Assembly (NCBI GenBank): GCA_019096065.1
Contig: JAGUCH010000004.1
Location: 8,556,001 to 8,620,000 of the forward strand
Origin: Paracyclopina nana
Lineage: Eukaryota; Arthropoda; Copepoda; Cyclopoida; Cyclopettidae
Direction of reading: 5' to 3'
DNA length: 64,000 bases
Of the stretch, positions 1-11,748 are shown in pieces. Position 1 is the stretch's first letter. Each line of letters opens with the position of its first letter. A model generated the notes under the pieces. It did no database searches, was not told the DNA's origin, and saw only the letters and a list, made by a program, of their open reading frames with translations. A program made the translations under genes and the position numbers.

Positions 1-1
1 C

Positions 2-3000
2 GTCAACATCGTCGACGCCCACGCCGACGCCCGCTTCGACCCCGAGGTGGACGAGGCCAGCGGCTTCCGCCACAAGACCATCCTCTGCATGCCCATCAAG
101 TACGCGGCCAAGCCGGGCAAGGTGCTCGGCGTCTTCCAGCTCGTCAACAAGTTCGAGTCGCTGCCCTTCACGCGCAACGACGAGAACTTCGTCGAGGCCT
201 TCGCCATCTTCTGCGGCATGGGCATCCACAACGTCCACATGTACGAGAAGACGGTGACGGCCATGGCCAAGCAGCAGGTCACCCTCGAGGTCCTCAGCTA
301 CCACGCCACCGCGGCCCTCGAGGAGGCGCAGAAGCTGGCCAGGCTCAAGATTCCCTCCTCCGCCGCCCTGCACCTCCACTCATTCACCTTCGACGACTTT
401 GGACTCGCGGACGACGAGATGCTTCAGGTATGCGACGTGTATATGAGCTAGCCTGCTCCCTTTTAAAGCCTGCAGATTTGGTATCAGGGTATTAAGATCT
501 AAGTGGAAAAATCAAATAAAGCTCATCATGGGTTTTAATATCTAAAGACTAGGGTTTTAATATCTAAAGGCCTAGGTTTTATGATCTAACAGCGTGGGTT
601 TTAAGATCTATTGCATCAGAACAAAAAAAAGTACTCTCAAAACCATGTTGCCAACTAAAACCTGAGTAAGCATTACATGAAAATTAAATGCTAAATGCTG
701 AAATGATATTAGTAAAGTTTTGATAATTGACATTTAATGTTCCAACATTTTAAACTTTAAAACCCACGTCTTTAGATCAAAACACCCAGGTACAGCAAAA
801 TGATGCTTTTCCAATGTAGATCTCAAAACCCAGGTGACTAGATCTTAACATCCAGTTGTTAGGCTTTAGCATCCAAATCTTTAGATCTTAAAACCTAGGA
901 GAAAAAAGCTTAGGCTTTAAAACCTATCTTTATTATAGATACTAAAACCCACCCCTATTTTAGGCTTTAGTGACTTCTCCCCCCTTTTTAGCTCGCCTGA
1001 GCGGAGCGATCAAGCACAGTAACCAGGCAGAATTTTTCAAAACTTATGTGCATTAATAATTCGCGAATCAGGAAACACTAATGAAAAGTAGCTGAAACTC
1101 AGTGTTGTTGATAAATGATAGAAAACCTAGAAAGAAAGTTTACCGCCTGGTGCATGGGCTTGAACCACCTTAGATTTGGAACCTAGTACCCTGCCTCAAG
1201 ATCCACTCTGATTTTCAGCATTTTTAGCTGTACTGTTGATGAGAAAACACTTTTTCATTATAGAAAGCAATTTTCGCATGTATAATTTAGTTTACCAATT
1301 CGTCTCAGTTCATATAACTACACATGTATAAAAGCTCTGACGTTTTACTTTATCAAGTGACACACATTATAAAGTATTTTATAAGGTGTGTTGCTCCTCT
1401 GTTCGACCAGAGACCATGATATTGTCCAAGAAGTAAATCCCATTGCAGAAAAAAGGAGAAAAAATGCCTTGAAAGGGGATCGAACCCTGATCATCTAGAT
1501 CTCGTAGCATTACTTGGCTCTCGCAAGCTCGAGCCCGCAAAGTTGCCACTCGATTTTTACTTTACAAAATTTGCTCAGCTATTTTTTAGCTTGTTTTATA
1601 AATTGTTTACATATACTAGGTAAAGGCGTCCATAAATGGACAGCGGGGGGCGGGCCTACGGTTTCAAATTTAAGTTGCTTTCTGCTAATTTTGTTCCATC
1701 ATAATTGTAAATTATTTAATGTCAATCTTATGCTGTTCCAGCAAGAAAAAATATCGATTCAGTTATGAGAAATGGTATCTCAGGCTGCACTGTTGCACTA
1801 AATAAACTGGCCAAGTTGGCCGGTATTGATGACTAAATTGGCATTATCTTTTAACAATATTTTCTTGAAGATTATTATCTTATAATCAACTACTAAAGTG
1901 TTAGTGTTTCATTTTTAGCCTTTGTATTCATTGATAGTGTTATATATACTTTTTTGAAATTTTGGATGAGTTTATGTTTCTTGCTGTTTATTCAACTGAT
2001 TATCAAAAGAGGAGGCAAGATCCTTAAATATGGACAATATTTTAATCCTTTTGAGTCTTGATCCACTACCCTCCTGTGTTATTGTCAGCCACTCTATCAT
2101 CTAAGCCATGGATGCTAGAGTCCTGATGCGAAACATAAGTAATACAAAAGTATCTGTTCAAAATAATTATTCGCCATAAACAGCAACTGGATTCATCGAA
2201 ACAAAACATGATTTTGAACTCAACCCCTAAGTGTTTCTTCAAAAATGTCAGTAGATGGGATGGCTTTGTTATGATACTGTCCAAGATACTGTTGTCTATA
2301 GCAGTTAAGCAAAATGCATAAATCCCCGGTCATTCCTTTAATTTTTTTAATTTCTTTATCTGGCTTAAATTATGGTGAAGTCCTGTACATAGCATGCAAT
2401 CTCCATGATGTTTCCATAGCTCAGTGGTTAGAGCATTGGAATGCTTATCCACCTGTCTGATGCAACAAGATTTTTACTTTGCAAAATGAGCACGATTTTT
2501 TGTAAGCCTGTTTTATAATTTGTTTACATATATATACAATTTCATATGATGGAACATTATTTGCAAATGGTAATAAAGTTACCAGACCAGGCAATCTTGA
2601 CTTAGTATCTGACCCATTACTGTGAGGGCTTGGGTTGAGAGGCCCTCAGTAGTGCTAGAGTAGCTGAAAGCGTTAATCAATCAATTGAAAATTTTGCATA
2701 TTTAATTTGTCACTTTTTTGAGCTAAAAGAATTTTAGATCAATTTTTGTCTGGTATATCTGATAGAGACTCAACTATTCTACTAAGATTAGCTCAGCTCA
2801 GAAGAAGAATAAAAAGGAATTCTAACTACAACTTTTCTAACTGTATTGGTGGCTCAGTCAGTAGAGTGTTGGACTCCTGATCTTGATGTTCAGGGTTTGA
2901 TCCCCATGTGGGAACTAGGCATTTTTTCTCATTTTTTCTGCTATAGCATTTACTTCTTGGACAATATCATGGTCTCTGGTCAAACAGTGGAGCAACACAC

Positions 3001-6000
3001 CTTATAAAATACTTTATAATGTGTGTCACTTCGTAAAGTAAAACCTCAGAGCTTTTATATATGTGTAGTTATATGAACTGAGATGAATTGGTAAACTGAA
3101 TTATACATGCGAAAATTGCTTTCTATCGGGCGCCATCAATAACGACGACACTTTTGCGAGAGTTTCACTTGTGTCGACACTTTTGCGAGAGATGTTTTAA
3201 TGTCGACATTTTTTTTATTCCTTGATGTTTTTACGTCGACACATTTGTGAGAGTTGCTTTTGTGTCGACATACCAATGTAATGCATAGACACATCATGCA
3301 TTAATGTCGACACTTCTTGCTTTTATGTCGACAAACCATGCTATAGCATAGACAGAATTTGGAGCTATTTTGCTAAATTTTGGAAAATCATTCTTCAGAT
3401 TCTGACTTTGGAATCAGTCTTTTAGTAACAAAAGCCATTCTGCTCAATTAAAAAAGTCTCGTTTTTCATTATTTCTCTGAGTTATTTTTTTTCCAAAATA
3501 TCAGTTATAATAAACAAGTAAACCTAGCCTAAGTTTTTGCTTCCTCTATGAACAAAAATGCTATAACAGTCAAATATGCAGTAACCTACTATAGTTCTGA
3601 TGTGAGTAATAAAAACATCTTGTGTCGACATTAATATATCTTTTGTCGACGCTAAAACGTCCGATGTCGACATTAAAAGAACATGATCAAACCTGTCGAC
3701 TTTATTGCATGCCCGGATGTCGACATTAAAACAACTATGACAAAAGTGTCGTCTTAAGTGAATGCCCGATGTCGACGTTAATGCAACTCACTCATTCGAC
3801 GTAAAAACAACTCTAAATTCGACGTTATTGTGCTCACCCCTTTCTATCATATAAAACAATATAAGGCAGTCAAAAATGCAGCTGAACTTAGCTATACAGC
3901 AATAACCCTTGCATCAGAGCCCTAAACGTAGAATAAGTAGCTTCTTCTATTTGTAACATGGATTTGGCCGGGATATACTAAAATACGCAACATGCCCAAT
4001 ATGCGCAACAAACTGCTAAAATGCGCAACATGCGCAACTACTAAAATGCGCAACATGAACAATATCCATGAATATATATATTTTAAAAACAAATACTTTC
4101 TGTACATCCTTTAAAATTGTGAAATACATTTTGCTGCTGGAATAAATAAATGGAATTAAAATCTTAGAACACCTGACATTTCACAGACTAAACTGCTGAT
4201 TTATTATTGTTACTTATTAAAGGTTTATTAGGCACTTTTTAATACTAAAGCATTGTTTTTTGTAATAATAGCATTTTAATGAGTCTTCCTTTAGCCAATT
4301 CATTTTTTTGGCTGTTTTTGGATGAAAGTTGAAGCATGCTGAAATGGGCAACATATGCAAAATCACATCTCTTTATTTATATTTCTCTGCTATTTTCTTT
4401 AGCTTGAATTTCACATAAAACTCAAAAAGATTTTGAATTATTATTATAGGATTATACACCTCTAGGCTGGAGGATAACACAAATTATTTTTTAGTGTCAA
4501 GTGACAGATCACGAGTAAGCGGAGCGAACGAGTGATTGTTACGAGACACTAAAAAATAAAGAGTGTTATCCGACAGCCTAGAGGTGTATAATCCTATTAC
4601 TATTAGCTAACCCCAATTTCAAGCATTACTAAAATTTAATTTTTAAAGCTTTTATGGCCCCTTAATTTTGCCAGAGATGCCTTAAATTTTGCAGTCCGGT
4701 TTATAACAGACAGTGAGTGCGAGCTCATCAAAGTTGACCCAGTGGTCTAGCCTGCACCAGCTTCGTGCGCTGCAGTATCTTGGTGTCGCGCCGGCCTGTG
4801 TCCGGCCCGTCCGGCCAAGTATTTGCGGTGCTTGCTGATCAGTACTCACTAGCCGCAATTTGACCCAGCTCGCACCGGCCGCGCCAACTAGTGGCGGCTG
4901 CACACAGCAAGCGTGAGCTCATTAAAGCTGACCTAGCAATCTAGCCTTCAACATGCGCCAGTTGCCGTTGCGTCTTGCAACCATGCCGCGCTGGCCCGTT
5001 CAGCCATGTTCAAGGCTCGCTCCTAAGTCATTTTCATATTCGAATTGGTGGCTCAGAGGTAGAGCGTCGGCGCGCTACCCGGATGACCACGGTTCGATTC
5101 TTACTGCCACCTTCCTTTTTGTCTATGTTAAATAAGATAGATGGCGCAAGGAACAAGCGAGGCATAATGATCATTATCCACTTGTAGATGCATAATGTTC
5201 ATTATCCTCTTCTACATCAAACAACAATGAAAAATCATGGAAATTATATGGTCGGAGCTTATGTACTGCTCAGCCAACTCAGCTAATAGTAATATACTAC
5301 AATAACATAAATGTCAGCTGCTTATTTTCATTTTGTCAGATATATTTCTTAGTAAGAATAAGACAATAAAAAAATCAGCTGCTTATTTACATTTTATGAA
5401 TTACATTTTTTGGCAGTAATAAGACTATCACAAAAAAGTCAGCTGCTAACTTATATTTTATTAATTATAATTTTCAGCAAGAATGAGACTTGTAATCAAA
5501 CTTTTTAAGAGAAGTTTTCCCATTTTAAAATCCTTGTTAAGCTATTTAATGACCCTACTTTTCATGCCCCAGCTCTAAAAAAATAACTTATTATTATTAT
5601 TACACATGTATCAGACTTTTTTTAATTTTTTTGTAAGGCTGACATTTTAAATAAGCATGTATTAGAAATTGACTATAATTAGAAAATTAAACCAGTTGGT
5701 TTAAAAAAAATCTGATACCATCACGGAAATTGTCCTTCTTGTGCATTTTAGTAGTTGCGCATGTTGCGTATTTTAGCTACATTGAAGTTTTATGTTAATT
5801 CGCAGGCCTGCGGCCTGCTCTTAAGTGTTCAATCAAATAGCAGATAAAATTGAATTTACAGTATGTGTCTCCGGTGGCTCAATGGTAGAGTGTCTGGCTG
5901 CAGAACATACTGTACCAGGTTCAAACCCCGCACGGGTCAGAGATATTTTTCCATTTTTCTGGATCACAATTTACTTCCTGGTCGATATCCTGGTACGGTT

Positions 6001-8185
6001 TCCTGGTACGGTTTCCTGGTACAGTTTCCTGTCTGGAAATTGGATCCCGACATAGGTCACAGCGAAATGTGGGGGGCGGGCCTTCGGCCCGCCCCCCAAT
6101 AAATAGATATAGATGGAGCTAATAAAAAATGGTAAAGTCGAGAAATTTGCCAATTAAAGTCATGAAGTTTTGTAGTTGAAAGTTGCTTAGCAGAGGTAAC
6201 ACTGATCAGTACCTGTAACTAAAATTCTGGTTGGGCGTACTGTTAGTTGTTACAACGAAAATGCATAGTCTGAGCTTGGATTGTTTTATGGTAGCATCAA
6301 AGCTGATCAGCTCAAATTATCCGAGTTAATGAAGCTCCTGCCTCGGATGCCCAACTCTAAAGTCCACTTACAGTAAACCTTGCAGTAGACGTGGGTGCTA
6401 ACAACCACTCATCATGTGGGCAAGAAATTCCAACCTGGCACTTTTTGGGAGGAGGATTAAATTAGTTCCAGCTTTTTTGCCATTTGCCAGCAAAAAAGAT
6501 AAATCTGGTTTTCGTGCGCGCAATTTCCATAAGAAATGTCAGCTCCAAAAGTCAGTTGGGCCATATAATAAGGGAACCGACTATAAGTATACGATATGTG
6601 AGCTACTTTTACAGCAGTGTAAAGCTGTTTTAAAGGTGTACATCCCAACCAGAAATTCTGAGCCCTCATACGCCAAAAAAACTCTCAGTAAAACTTACAC
6701 GTTTTATCAACATTGAGTTTTAGTCATTATGTAACATTAACTGCCTTGATACCTAGGTAAAATCGAAAACACCCATTTTCCTTGTCACATTCGATTTTTT
6801 CCAATTTTTTTACTTAGGTGGTATGGAAGTTAATGTTACATAATGACATAAACTCAACCTGGGTAAAACGAAGGAGTGCTAACACGTTACAATAACTTTC
6901 AGAAAACTTAGGAAAATTTCTGGTTGGGATAGCAATTACTGAAATTCGAGCAACGCAAAGCTCGATTGAAAAATTGCGCTTTTCTGTGATGATCGTATTC
7001 CCAAACAAACGACTTTCTTAATTGACAAAGAAACTTTGCTCATTTGATTTATTCCCAGAAACATTTTGGTGCTGAAACCGAAATTTGATAGTTTACTAAC
7101 TGCAGGCTGCGCTGCGAATGTTCATCGATTTGGATTTCCTTTGTCGGTTTCACATTGATTATCTCACGCTCTGCCGTTGGTTGGCCTCGGTCAAGAAGAA
7201 TTATCGATGTGTGACCTACCACAATTGGAGGCATGCCTTCAACGTTGCTCAAATGATGTTTGCCGCCCTCACAGCAACGCAATGGTGGAAAAAGTTGGGC
7301 GAGGTATGCTACTGATTCACGTGTGGGTAAAATATACATTTTTGCAACTCTGATTGGCAGGTGGAGTGCTTGTCATTGGTGATCGGGTGCCTGTGCCACG
7401 ACCTGGACCACCGTGGCACCAACAACGCGTTCCAAGTGAAGTCTTCCTCCAACTTGGCGCAGCTCTACTCCACCTCAACGATGGAGCACCACCACTTCGA
7501 CCAGTGCCTCATGATTCTAAACTCGAAAGGCAACCAGATCCTCGCGAATCTGAACCAGGTGCTCAACTCAATTATTGTAGAAGTGCTTTTCTCATAACTC
7601 ATGTGGTGGCTTCAGGATGATTTCAAACGGGTGATAGGCACGTTGGAAGATGCCATATTGGCAACGGACTTGGCTGTGTACTTTCGCCGCAGGAGCGAAA
7701 CGTTCGATCTGGTCAACTCGGGAAGTGCGGACTTTGACAACGACCACCACCGGTAAGCTATTAATTGTAGTCATTTGCAGTTTTTGATCGTCTCTCGAAG
7801 GTCGCTGTTGCGCGGCCTTCTGATGACCGCCTGCGACCTGGGCGCCATCACGAAGCCGTGGGCGACGCAGAAGCGGGTGGCGCTGCTCGTGGCGGACGAG
7901 TTCTTCGACCAGGGCGACCTGGAGAAGCGCCAGCTCCGGCTCGAGCCGATGGACATGATGAACCGCGACAAGAAGGACCGCCTGCCCACCATGCAGGTCG
8001 ACTTCATCGACAGTATTTGCCTCCCCGTCTACGAGGCCTTCTCGCAGATGTCCGACGAGCTGAGGCCGCTGCGCGAGGGCTGCATGCAGAACAAGGCCAT
8101 CTGGAAGGAGTTGGCGCGCAAGTCCGTCACCGAGGTGTGGCGGGAGCTGAACGATTCTCAGGAGCAATGCAAAAACTCGAATTAA
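2..8185 (+). CDS. cGMP/cAMP phosphodiesterase, PDE5/6/11 clade (3' part)
   Basis: Hydrolyses cyclic nucleotides to 5'-monophosphates in the cytosol. The gene runs in from before base 1. Exons seen: 2-427, 7106-7303, 7361-7558, 7616-7752 and 7801-8185 (TAA), giving 447 residues with consistent phases. The first exon is the end of a GAF domain ([29 protein letters not shown]) plus the linker helix. The rest is a full PDEase domain with metal-binding histidines in YHNWRHAF and CHDLDHRG, the aspartate in [13 protein letters not shown], and the nucleotide-gripping glutamine in MQVDFID. Dual GAF plus this catalytic core places it with PDE5/6/11; the linker and [13 protein letters not shown]-type core look closest to PDE11 or insect PDE6, and I cannot separate these without the N-terminus. 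No CAAX box is visible at the C-terminus. Intron 1 here is 6.7 kb and full of repeats; the others are 48-63 bp. It ends 65 bp from the convergent C1orf87-like gene. Confidence 0.93.
480..985. mobile_element. Non-autonomous element with tandem GGGTTTTAAKATCTA subterminal motifs
   Basis: Between 480 and 610 the motif GGGTTTTAATATCTAAAG or close variants occurs about four times in the same direction. Between 760 and 960 its complement (AGATCTTAAAACCCAGG type) occurs about six times. The centre is plain AT-rich DNA with no coding capacity. The layout is that of a small foldback transposon; exact ends and a target duplication are not clear. Confidence 0.45.
1248..1515 (-). repeat. SINE family 1, minus copy
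   Basis: On the minus strand, a B-box-like GGGTTCGATCCCC near 1478-1490 precedes a body that matches the plus copy at 2845-3127 for over 200 bases (for example TTACTTCTTGGACAATATCA). The tRNA-like head is degenerate. Confidence 0.55.
2310..2475 (+). repeat. SINE family 2, partial copy
   Basis: Shares CCGGTCATTCCTTTAA, TGGCTTAAATTATGG and a second tRNA-like unit (CATAGCTCAGTGGTTAGAG) with the fuller copy at 61675-61900. The copy breaks off before a recognisable B box. Confidence 0.5.
2845..3127 (+). repeat. SINE family 1, plus copy (tRNA-derived head)
   Basis: A-box-like TGGCTCAGTCAGTAGAGTG at about 2850 and B-box-like GGGTTTGATCCCC at about 2893 are followed by a body shared in inverted orientation with 1248-1515. 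Its 3' part is cut by the transposon at 3128-3839 and resumes after it. Confidence 0.6.
3128..3839. mobile_element. GTCGAC-rich Mutator-like non-autonomous transposon, copy 1
   Basis: 712 bp element from GGGCGCCATCAATAACG to CGTTATTGTGCTCACCC. It is flanked by a perfect 9-bp target duplication CTTTCTATC (3119-3127 and 3840-3848). Terminal repeats pair over GGG and AATAACG. Inside both ends, GTCGAC-centred motifs repeat many times, inverted between left and right. A 9-bp duplication and GGG/CCC ends point to Mutator-like elements. There is no transposase frame. A second copy is at 21961-23555. Confidence 0.8.
4440..4605. mobile_element. Short foldback MITE (TAGGATTATACACCTCTAGG arms)
   Basis: A near-perfect inverted repeat: left arm 4448-4497, ending TTTTTTAGTGTC, and right arm 4551-4598, starting GACACTAAAAAATAAA. 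The roughly 50-base centre is itself partly palindromic (CGAGTAAGCGGAGCGAACGAG). It lies inside the degraded element above. Confidence 0.65.
4680..5120 (+). repeat. GC-rich tRNA-related repeat with tandem half-units
   Basis: A GC-rich island contains two related halves (GAGCTCATCAAAGTTGACC at about 4730 and GAGCTCATTAAAGCTGACC at about 4915). It ends in a tRNA-like sequence at 5045-5112 (TGGTGGCTCAGAGGTAGAGC, GGTTCGATTC, GCCACC). The anticodon arm does not fold properly, so I read it as a SINE head rather than a tRNA gene. Confidence 0.45.
5512..5578. repeat. Solo arm of the GAGCTGGGGCAC foldback MITE
   Basis: AAGTTTTCCCATTTTAAAATCC through GCTATTTAATGACCC to TGCCCCAGCTC matches the right arm of 61313-61495; no partner arm is nearby. 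Confidence 0.55.
5871..6060 (+). repeat. SINE family 3 (tRNA-derived head, 13-bp tandem tail)
   Basis: A box TGGCTCAATGGTAGAGTG and B box GGTTCAAACCCC are spaced as in a tRNA. The tail TTACTTCCTGGTCGATATCC is related to the body of family 1. It then has three near-identical 13-bp units (CCTGGTACGGTTT). Confidence 0.55.
6643..6929. mobile_element. MITE with TCCCAACCAGAAATT ends
   Basis: Terminal inverted repeats TCCCAACCAGAAATTC and AAAATTTCTGGTTGGGA bound a 287-bp unit. An internal inverted pair (ATGTAACATTAACT / AGTTAATGTTACAT) flanks a central spacer. A solo AATTCTGGTTGGGC end lies at about 6223-6236. No target duplication is certain. Confidence 0.6.
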
Positions 8186-8250
8186 TGCTATATGTTATTA
8201 ACACAAATATATATCGTTCCTAGACAATTAAGAGAGAAACTGATAATTAT

Positions 8251-10073
8251 TTACACTCGATTCCTGATTGAGAGGACGTCATCCAGGAAGCGGCAGAAAA
8301 GGCCAATGTTGACCAAGCCCTTCAGTGGATCCGCGCTCCTGGCCTTGCCAATGGCCTCCTCCACCTTGCCCTTGGATATGTTCATTTGGTAGGCCGCGCT
8401 GTAGGTCGTGCACACGTGCCGCAAGTCCTCTGCTGACAAGTAGCCTATATTGGACTTGAAAACCGCGATCAACGGGGATGCATGTTAATGTATCACCTGG
8501 CACCTCCTGGTGGCTGCGGGCCAAGGCCTGCTTCAAGTAGGACAGGTCTTGCAGATTCTGCGGCTCTGGGCTCTTAATCGGAGCTTTGGCTGCGCTATTG
8601 CGAACTCTGGCGATCACGTCGGGTCGGCTCCTCTGGAGGAGCTCCACCAGTTTGGGAATGCTGTAGAAGCCTCGGTTGACGGGATCCGAGGCTGCCAGCC
8701 ACGCGCCCATCACGTCCTTTGGCACCACCAGCTTGGCCGTGGTGGCAGCCTGCATCACGTGCTGCTTCGACACCTGCTCGTTGCCGTACATGTCCTTGGC
8801 CTCGAGGTGAGACCGGAACTTGTCCAACTCGAACTTGGGGCTGGTGGCGAGGGCCTCTTCCAGGCCGAGGATCAGCTTCGCGTCCACTCTGCTCTCGAAG
8901 AGCGCCGAATGATCTGGCCTCTTTGGAATGATCGAGGCCGCCGCTTGCTCCGTAGCAGGGTCACGGCTCTGGAATTTGCTCCGCAACTTGAGCAGGTGCT
9001 TGATCAGGTCCTCGTAGTTGGTCATCCCCTGGAAGGTGGCGTCGGCGAACTTGGCCTGGAGGTCGGCCAGCTCTCGCTCCGTGAGGGGCAGCCGGTACTT
9101 GTGGAAAAAGAGCTGGTGAATCTGTTCGGGTCGGAGGACTCGGTCCCGGTCCCGGTCGGTTTTGCGCATCTCCCTCAGCACGGCCTCCACGGCTCGCTCG
9201 CTCACCCTCGACATCTTCTCGCCCAGCCTCTTGTCGGGGTTGGACTGCGTGAGGGGCGGCAGAACGGGGTATTTGCTGTGCTCCTCCTCGAACGCCTTCA
9301 CGGTGAACGTCTCGCTCAGCGACCTCCGCCGGCTGTTGAAGTAGTTCGGGTGCGGCGGCACGGCCGCCGTCGACTTAAGGCGCGAGGCCGCCTTCCCCGC
9401 CGGCACCGATGAAGCCTTGGTGGCCTACGCGAGAGAAAATAGTTTTTTCATAGATAATGCTATTATGGTGCTAGCTCACCAGCATGTCCTCCTCGGCATC
9501 GTTGGCCAAACCAGCTGACTTGGATCGCTTGTTCCTTGGCTTTGGGGCTTTTTCATGCGCTTGCCTCAAATCACTTTGATGGCTGGGAAAACAATGGTGC
9601 TCCATTATTGCTACCTCCATTATACACGAACGTATGCGTTCTTCACGTTTGGGAGCATAGCATGCAAAATGCGATTGCATGGGCCGATATTTTCACGGTT
9701 GCCCTATAGCTCACTTAAAATCTCGTTTTGCTCAATTACCCTCCGAAGCAAAATTAAGCTCATAGCTAAGCGAAAATAATTGTGCATAAAAAAATCATTT
9801 GTATTTATATATACTATGCAGTAATCCTGCCAACTTTTAACGAGCATGATCCTCTGTGAGTACGTACCTGGATGTGTCCTCCACAGTGCGAACATCACCA
9901 ACATGGGGATTATCTGGCGTCGCCTTCGATGTGGTTTCGGCTCGCTCGACCTTTGGCGACTGCTTGGCAGGATCGTGAAAAATCACAACTCTCCGGCCAG
10001 CAATAATTTTGACGTCGTACGAGGGAAGGGCTGCAGCCGGTGGCCTTCGAGAAGGCCGGTCCACAACGTACAT
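8251..10073 (-). CDS. C1orf87/CREF-like EF-hand-like protein
   Basis: Exons on the minus strand: 10073-9868, 9582-9480, 9424-8504 and 8454-8251 (TAA), giving 477 aa. The ATG at 10073 is in good frame. The N-terminus has YDVKIIAGRRVVIF, which resembles the MVKIIG start of vertebrate C1orf87. Three helical EF-hand-like units follow: about residues 165-235 (a degenerate loop DRDRDRVLRPEQ with Gln at the last ligand place), 275-360, and a C-terminal pair around 405-475. Order and spacing match human C1orf87 (carcinoma-related EF-hand protein), whose molecular role is poorly known. The loops lack several calcium ligands, so calcium binding is doubtful. The last intron is only 49 bp and uses the donor GAG|GTGCCA. 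A stronger-looking donor lies 7 bases further on but would break the frame. It is convergent with the PDE gene. Confidence 0.82.
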
Positions 10074-10659
10074 GTTAAGGCCGCAATCCTAATGTACCAT
10101 TGCTGTCGCCCACCATTATTTCCTCTTTCCTAGGTATGGCGCAGAAAGGAAAGCGCTTTTTAAAAATGTCTGCAGCACGTAATTTGAAATGTATTTATCC
10201 TAGCTAGGCCAAAAAATTGTGGCAAATACCAAGGGAAATTAGCTACAGGAAACTAACGTAGGCCAACAGAGAAATGTCTGCTCTTCTCATCTGTGCTGTA
10301 TTCGGTTGTAATTACCCAAAGTAGATTATAAGCGGCATATTAATTTGAAAAGAATTGACCAAGCAATCTTTTGATGGAACTATGAACTTTGATTTATGCA
10401 CAAAATGAAGCTTTTGCTGCCGAAGAAAGGCGGTTCATTAATTATGTTCCTATGCGTATACACACATTTACTGCGCCTCACACACACACATTCCTTCGTA
10501 CGTTGCCTGGATAGTTTCTGTTTTGTCCAATATTTTTCATTTGTTAGTTGAATGCATTGCCAATTTTCTTGAAATGAATTAATGGTCGCACGAAACAGTT
10601 GACATGACCCAATGCGCATATCTGGCATAGCGACTATTTACGTAAGTTTGGGGATGTCT

Positions 10660-10881
10660 CAGGGCCTGTTCACCTGCTTATTATGACCGCGTTTAAAATA
10701 CTATGCGAAAATCTATAACGCAATGCTCTGTAAAAGGTTAAATCAAATGGCTTTATCACGAATCGCCGATTGTGGCTTACTTAAACTGTAAAAATAGCCA
10801 AAACATGCTTAAATAGGCCAATTTTTTGTAATATTTGGCCGCAATACGGCCAATAATTACTGACCAGGTGAACAGGGCCTG
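10660..10881. mobile_element. hAT-like MITE (CAGGGCCTGTTCACCTG ends)
   Basis: Inverted ends CAGGGCCTGTTCACCTG and CAGGTGAACAGGGCCTG with an internal TTTGGCCGCAATACGGCC hairpin. CAGGG ends suggest hAT. No target duplication can be read. A left-truncated relative is at 32197-32375. Confidence 0.6.
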
Positions 10882-11005
10882 CCTAAATTGAGATAACTGC
10901 GACCTGTTAACTTAATTTTATCGTGATTATATGATTATATTTGGCAAGGAAGGATTTTAGCATGCTCCACTTGTTAAGTGGCATTAGATGGATATAAATA
11001 TTATA

Positions 11006-11393
11006 CAGTCTGACCGTTCAAAATTGGACGGTACGGTAATCTAAACTTTTTGTCACATATTCAAGAAATACAGGACTTTTAAATGATAAAGTTGGAAATA
11101 TTGAGCCTTTTTCCATCTTTTTTGTAAAAGTAAAAAAATCAATTGAAAGAGAAATAAACCAGGAAAAATCAATTTTTCCAAGGTTATCCTGATAATTCTC
11201 ACAATAAAACAGATGCAGCATTTATTTTTTGCTGTCACGCGGAATTCTCAATAATATTTTTCATTTTGTCAGAAAACAAAAAAGATGTCCAGAGGTTCAA
11301 GCTTTCCAACGATACCCATTAAGCCTCAAAATTCATGAATTCATAACACAAACTTTTGATTCCCGCACCGTCCAATTTTGAACGGTCAGACGG
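11006..11393. mobile_element. Tc1/mariner-like MITE (CAGTCTGACCGTTC ends)
   Basis: The 388-bp unit has 27-bp inverted ends, CAGTCTGACCGTTCAAAATT on the left and the complement AATTTTGAACGGTCAGACGG on the right. It is flanked by TA on both sides (11004-11005 and 11394-11395). There is no coding capacity. A single related end occurs at about 17770-17800. Confidence 0.75.
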
Positions 11394-11748
11394 TATATAT
11401 AATGAATATATATTATAAATATTTCCCCAACTATTAGGAATTAAAAGTTTTAAAACAGAGGTGCCAGTTGGCGTTTTCCTTTCTGGATCAATGCAGCCCG
11501 CTGACTATTTTATTAGAACAGCTGACCCAAACGTTTTTTAGATCACTTGTAGCACTTGGCGCGCGCTCGCGTGCAGTGAGAATGCAAGAAGTAGCACTTC
11601 TTTTTCTATGTAAGTCTCTGGTCACTTCCCATTTCCTACGTAAAAAAGGTGTATAATATAAAAGTTGAGGCTATGCTCTGATCATGAACATGCTTGTTCA
11701 ATGAATTTGACTCAGTTTTGGTTGCATTGGTACGCTGGCTTTGCAGAC

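Larger units (their letters stand above)
3969..5780. mobile_element. CTAAAATGCGCAACATG-motif element, degraded
   Basis: The left end GGGATATACTAAAATACGC with four tandem CTAAAATGCGCAAC-type units (3969-4070) matches the intact element at 11749-12481. Inverted units reappear at 5747-5780 (GTTGCGTATTTTAGC). The GGGATAT terminus is missing on the right and no target duplication is seen, so this could be one element with later insertions or two solo ends. Confidence 0.4.
428..7105 (+). other. 6.7 kb repeat-filled intron of the PDE gene
   Basis: The donor CAG|GTATGC at 427 and the acceptor TAACTGCAG|GCT at 7105 delimit one intron. I find no coding exon inside. It holds at least nine separate repeats, listed individually (three tandem-motif elements, two foldback arms, one MITE and several SINE pieces). 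The remainder is AT-rich and unremarkable. Confidence 0.7.

Noticed and set aside
5045-5112. Possible tRNA gene
   Set aside because: A and B boxes and GGTGGC/GCCACC ends are present, but the anticodon arm does not form a 5-bp stem with a 7-base loop; it reads as a SINE head.
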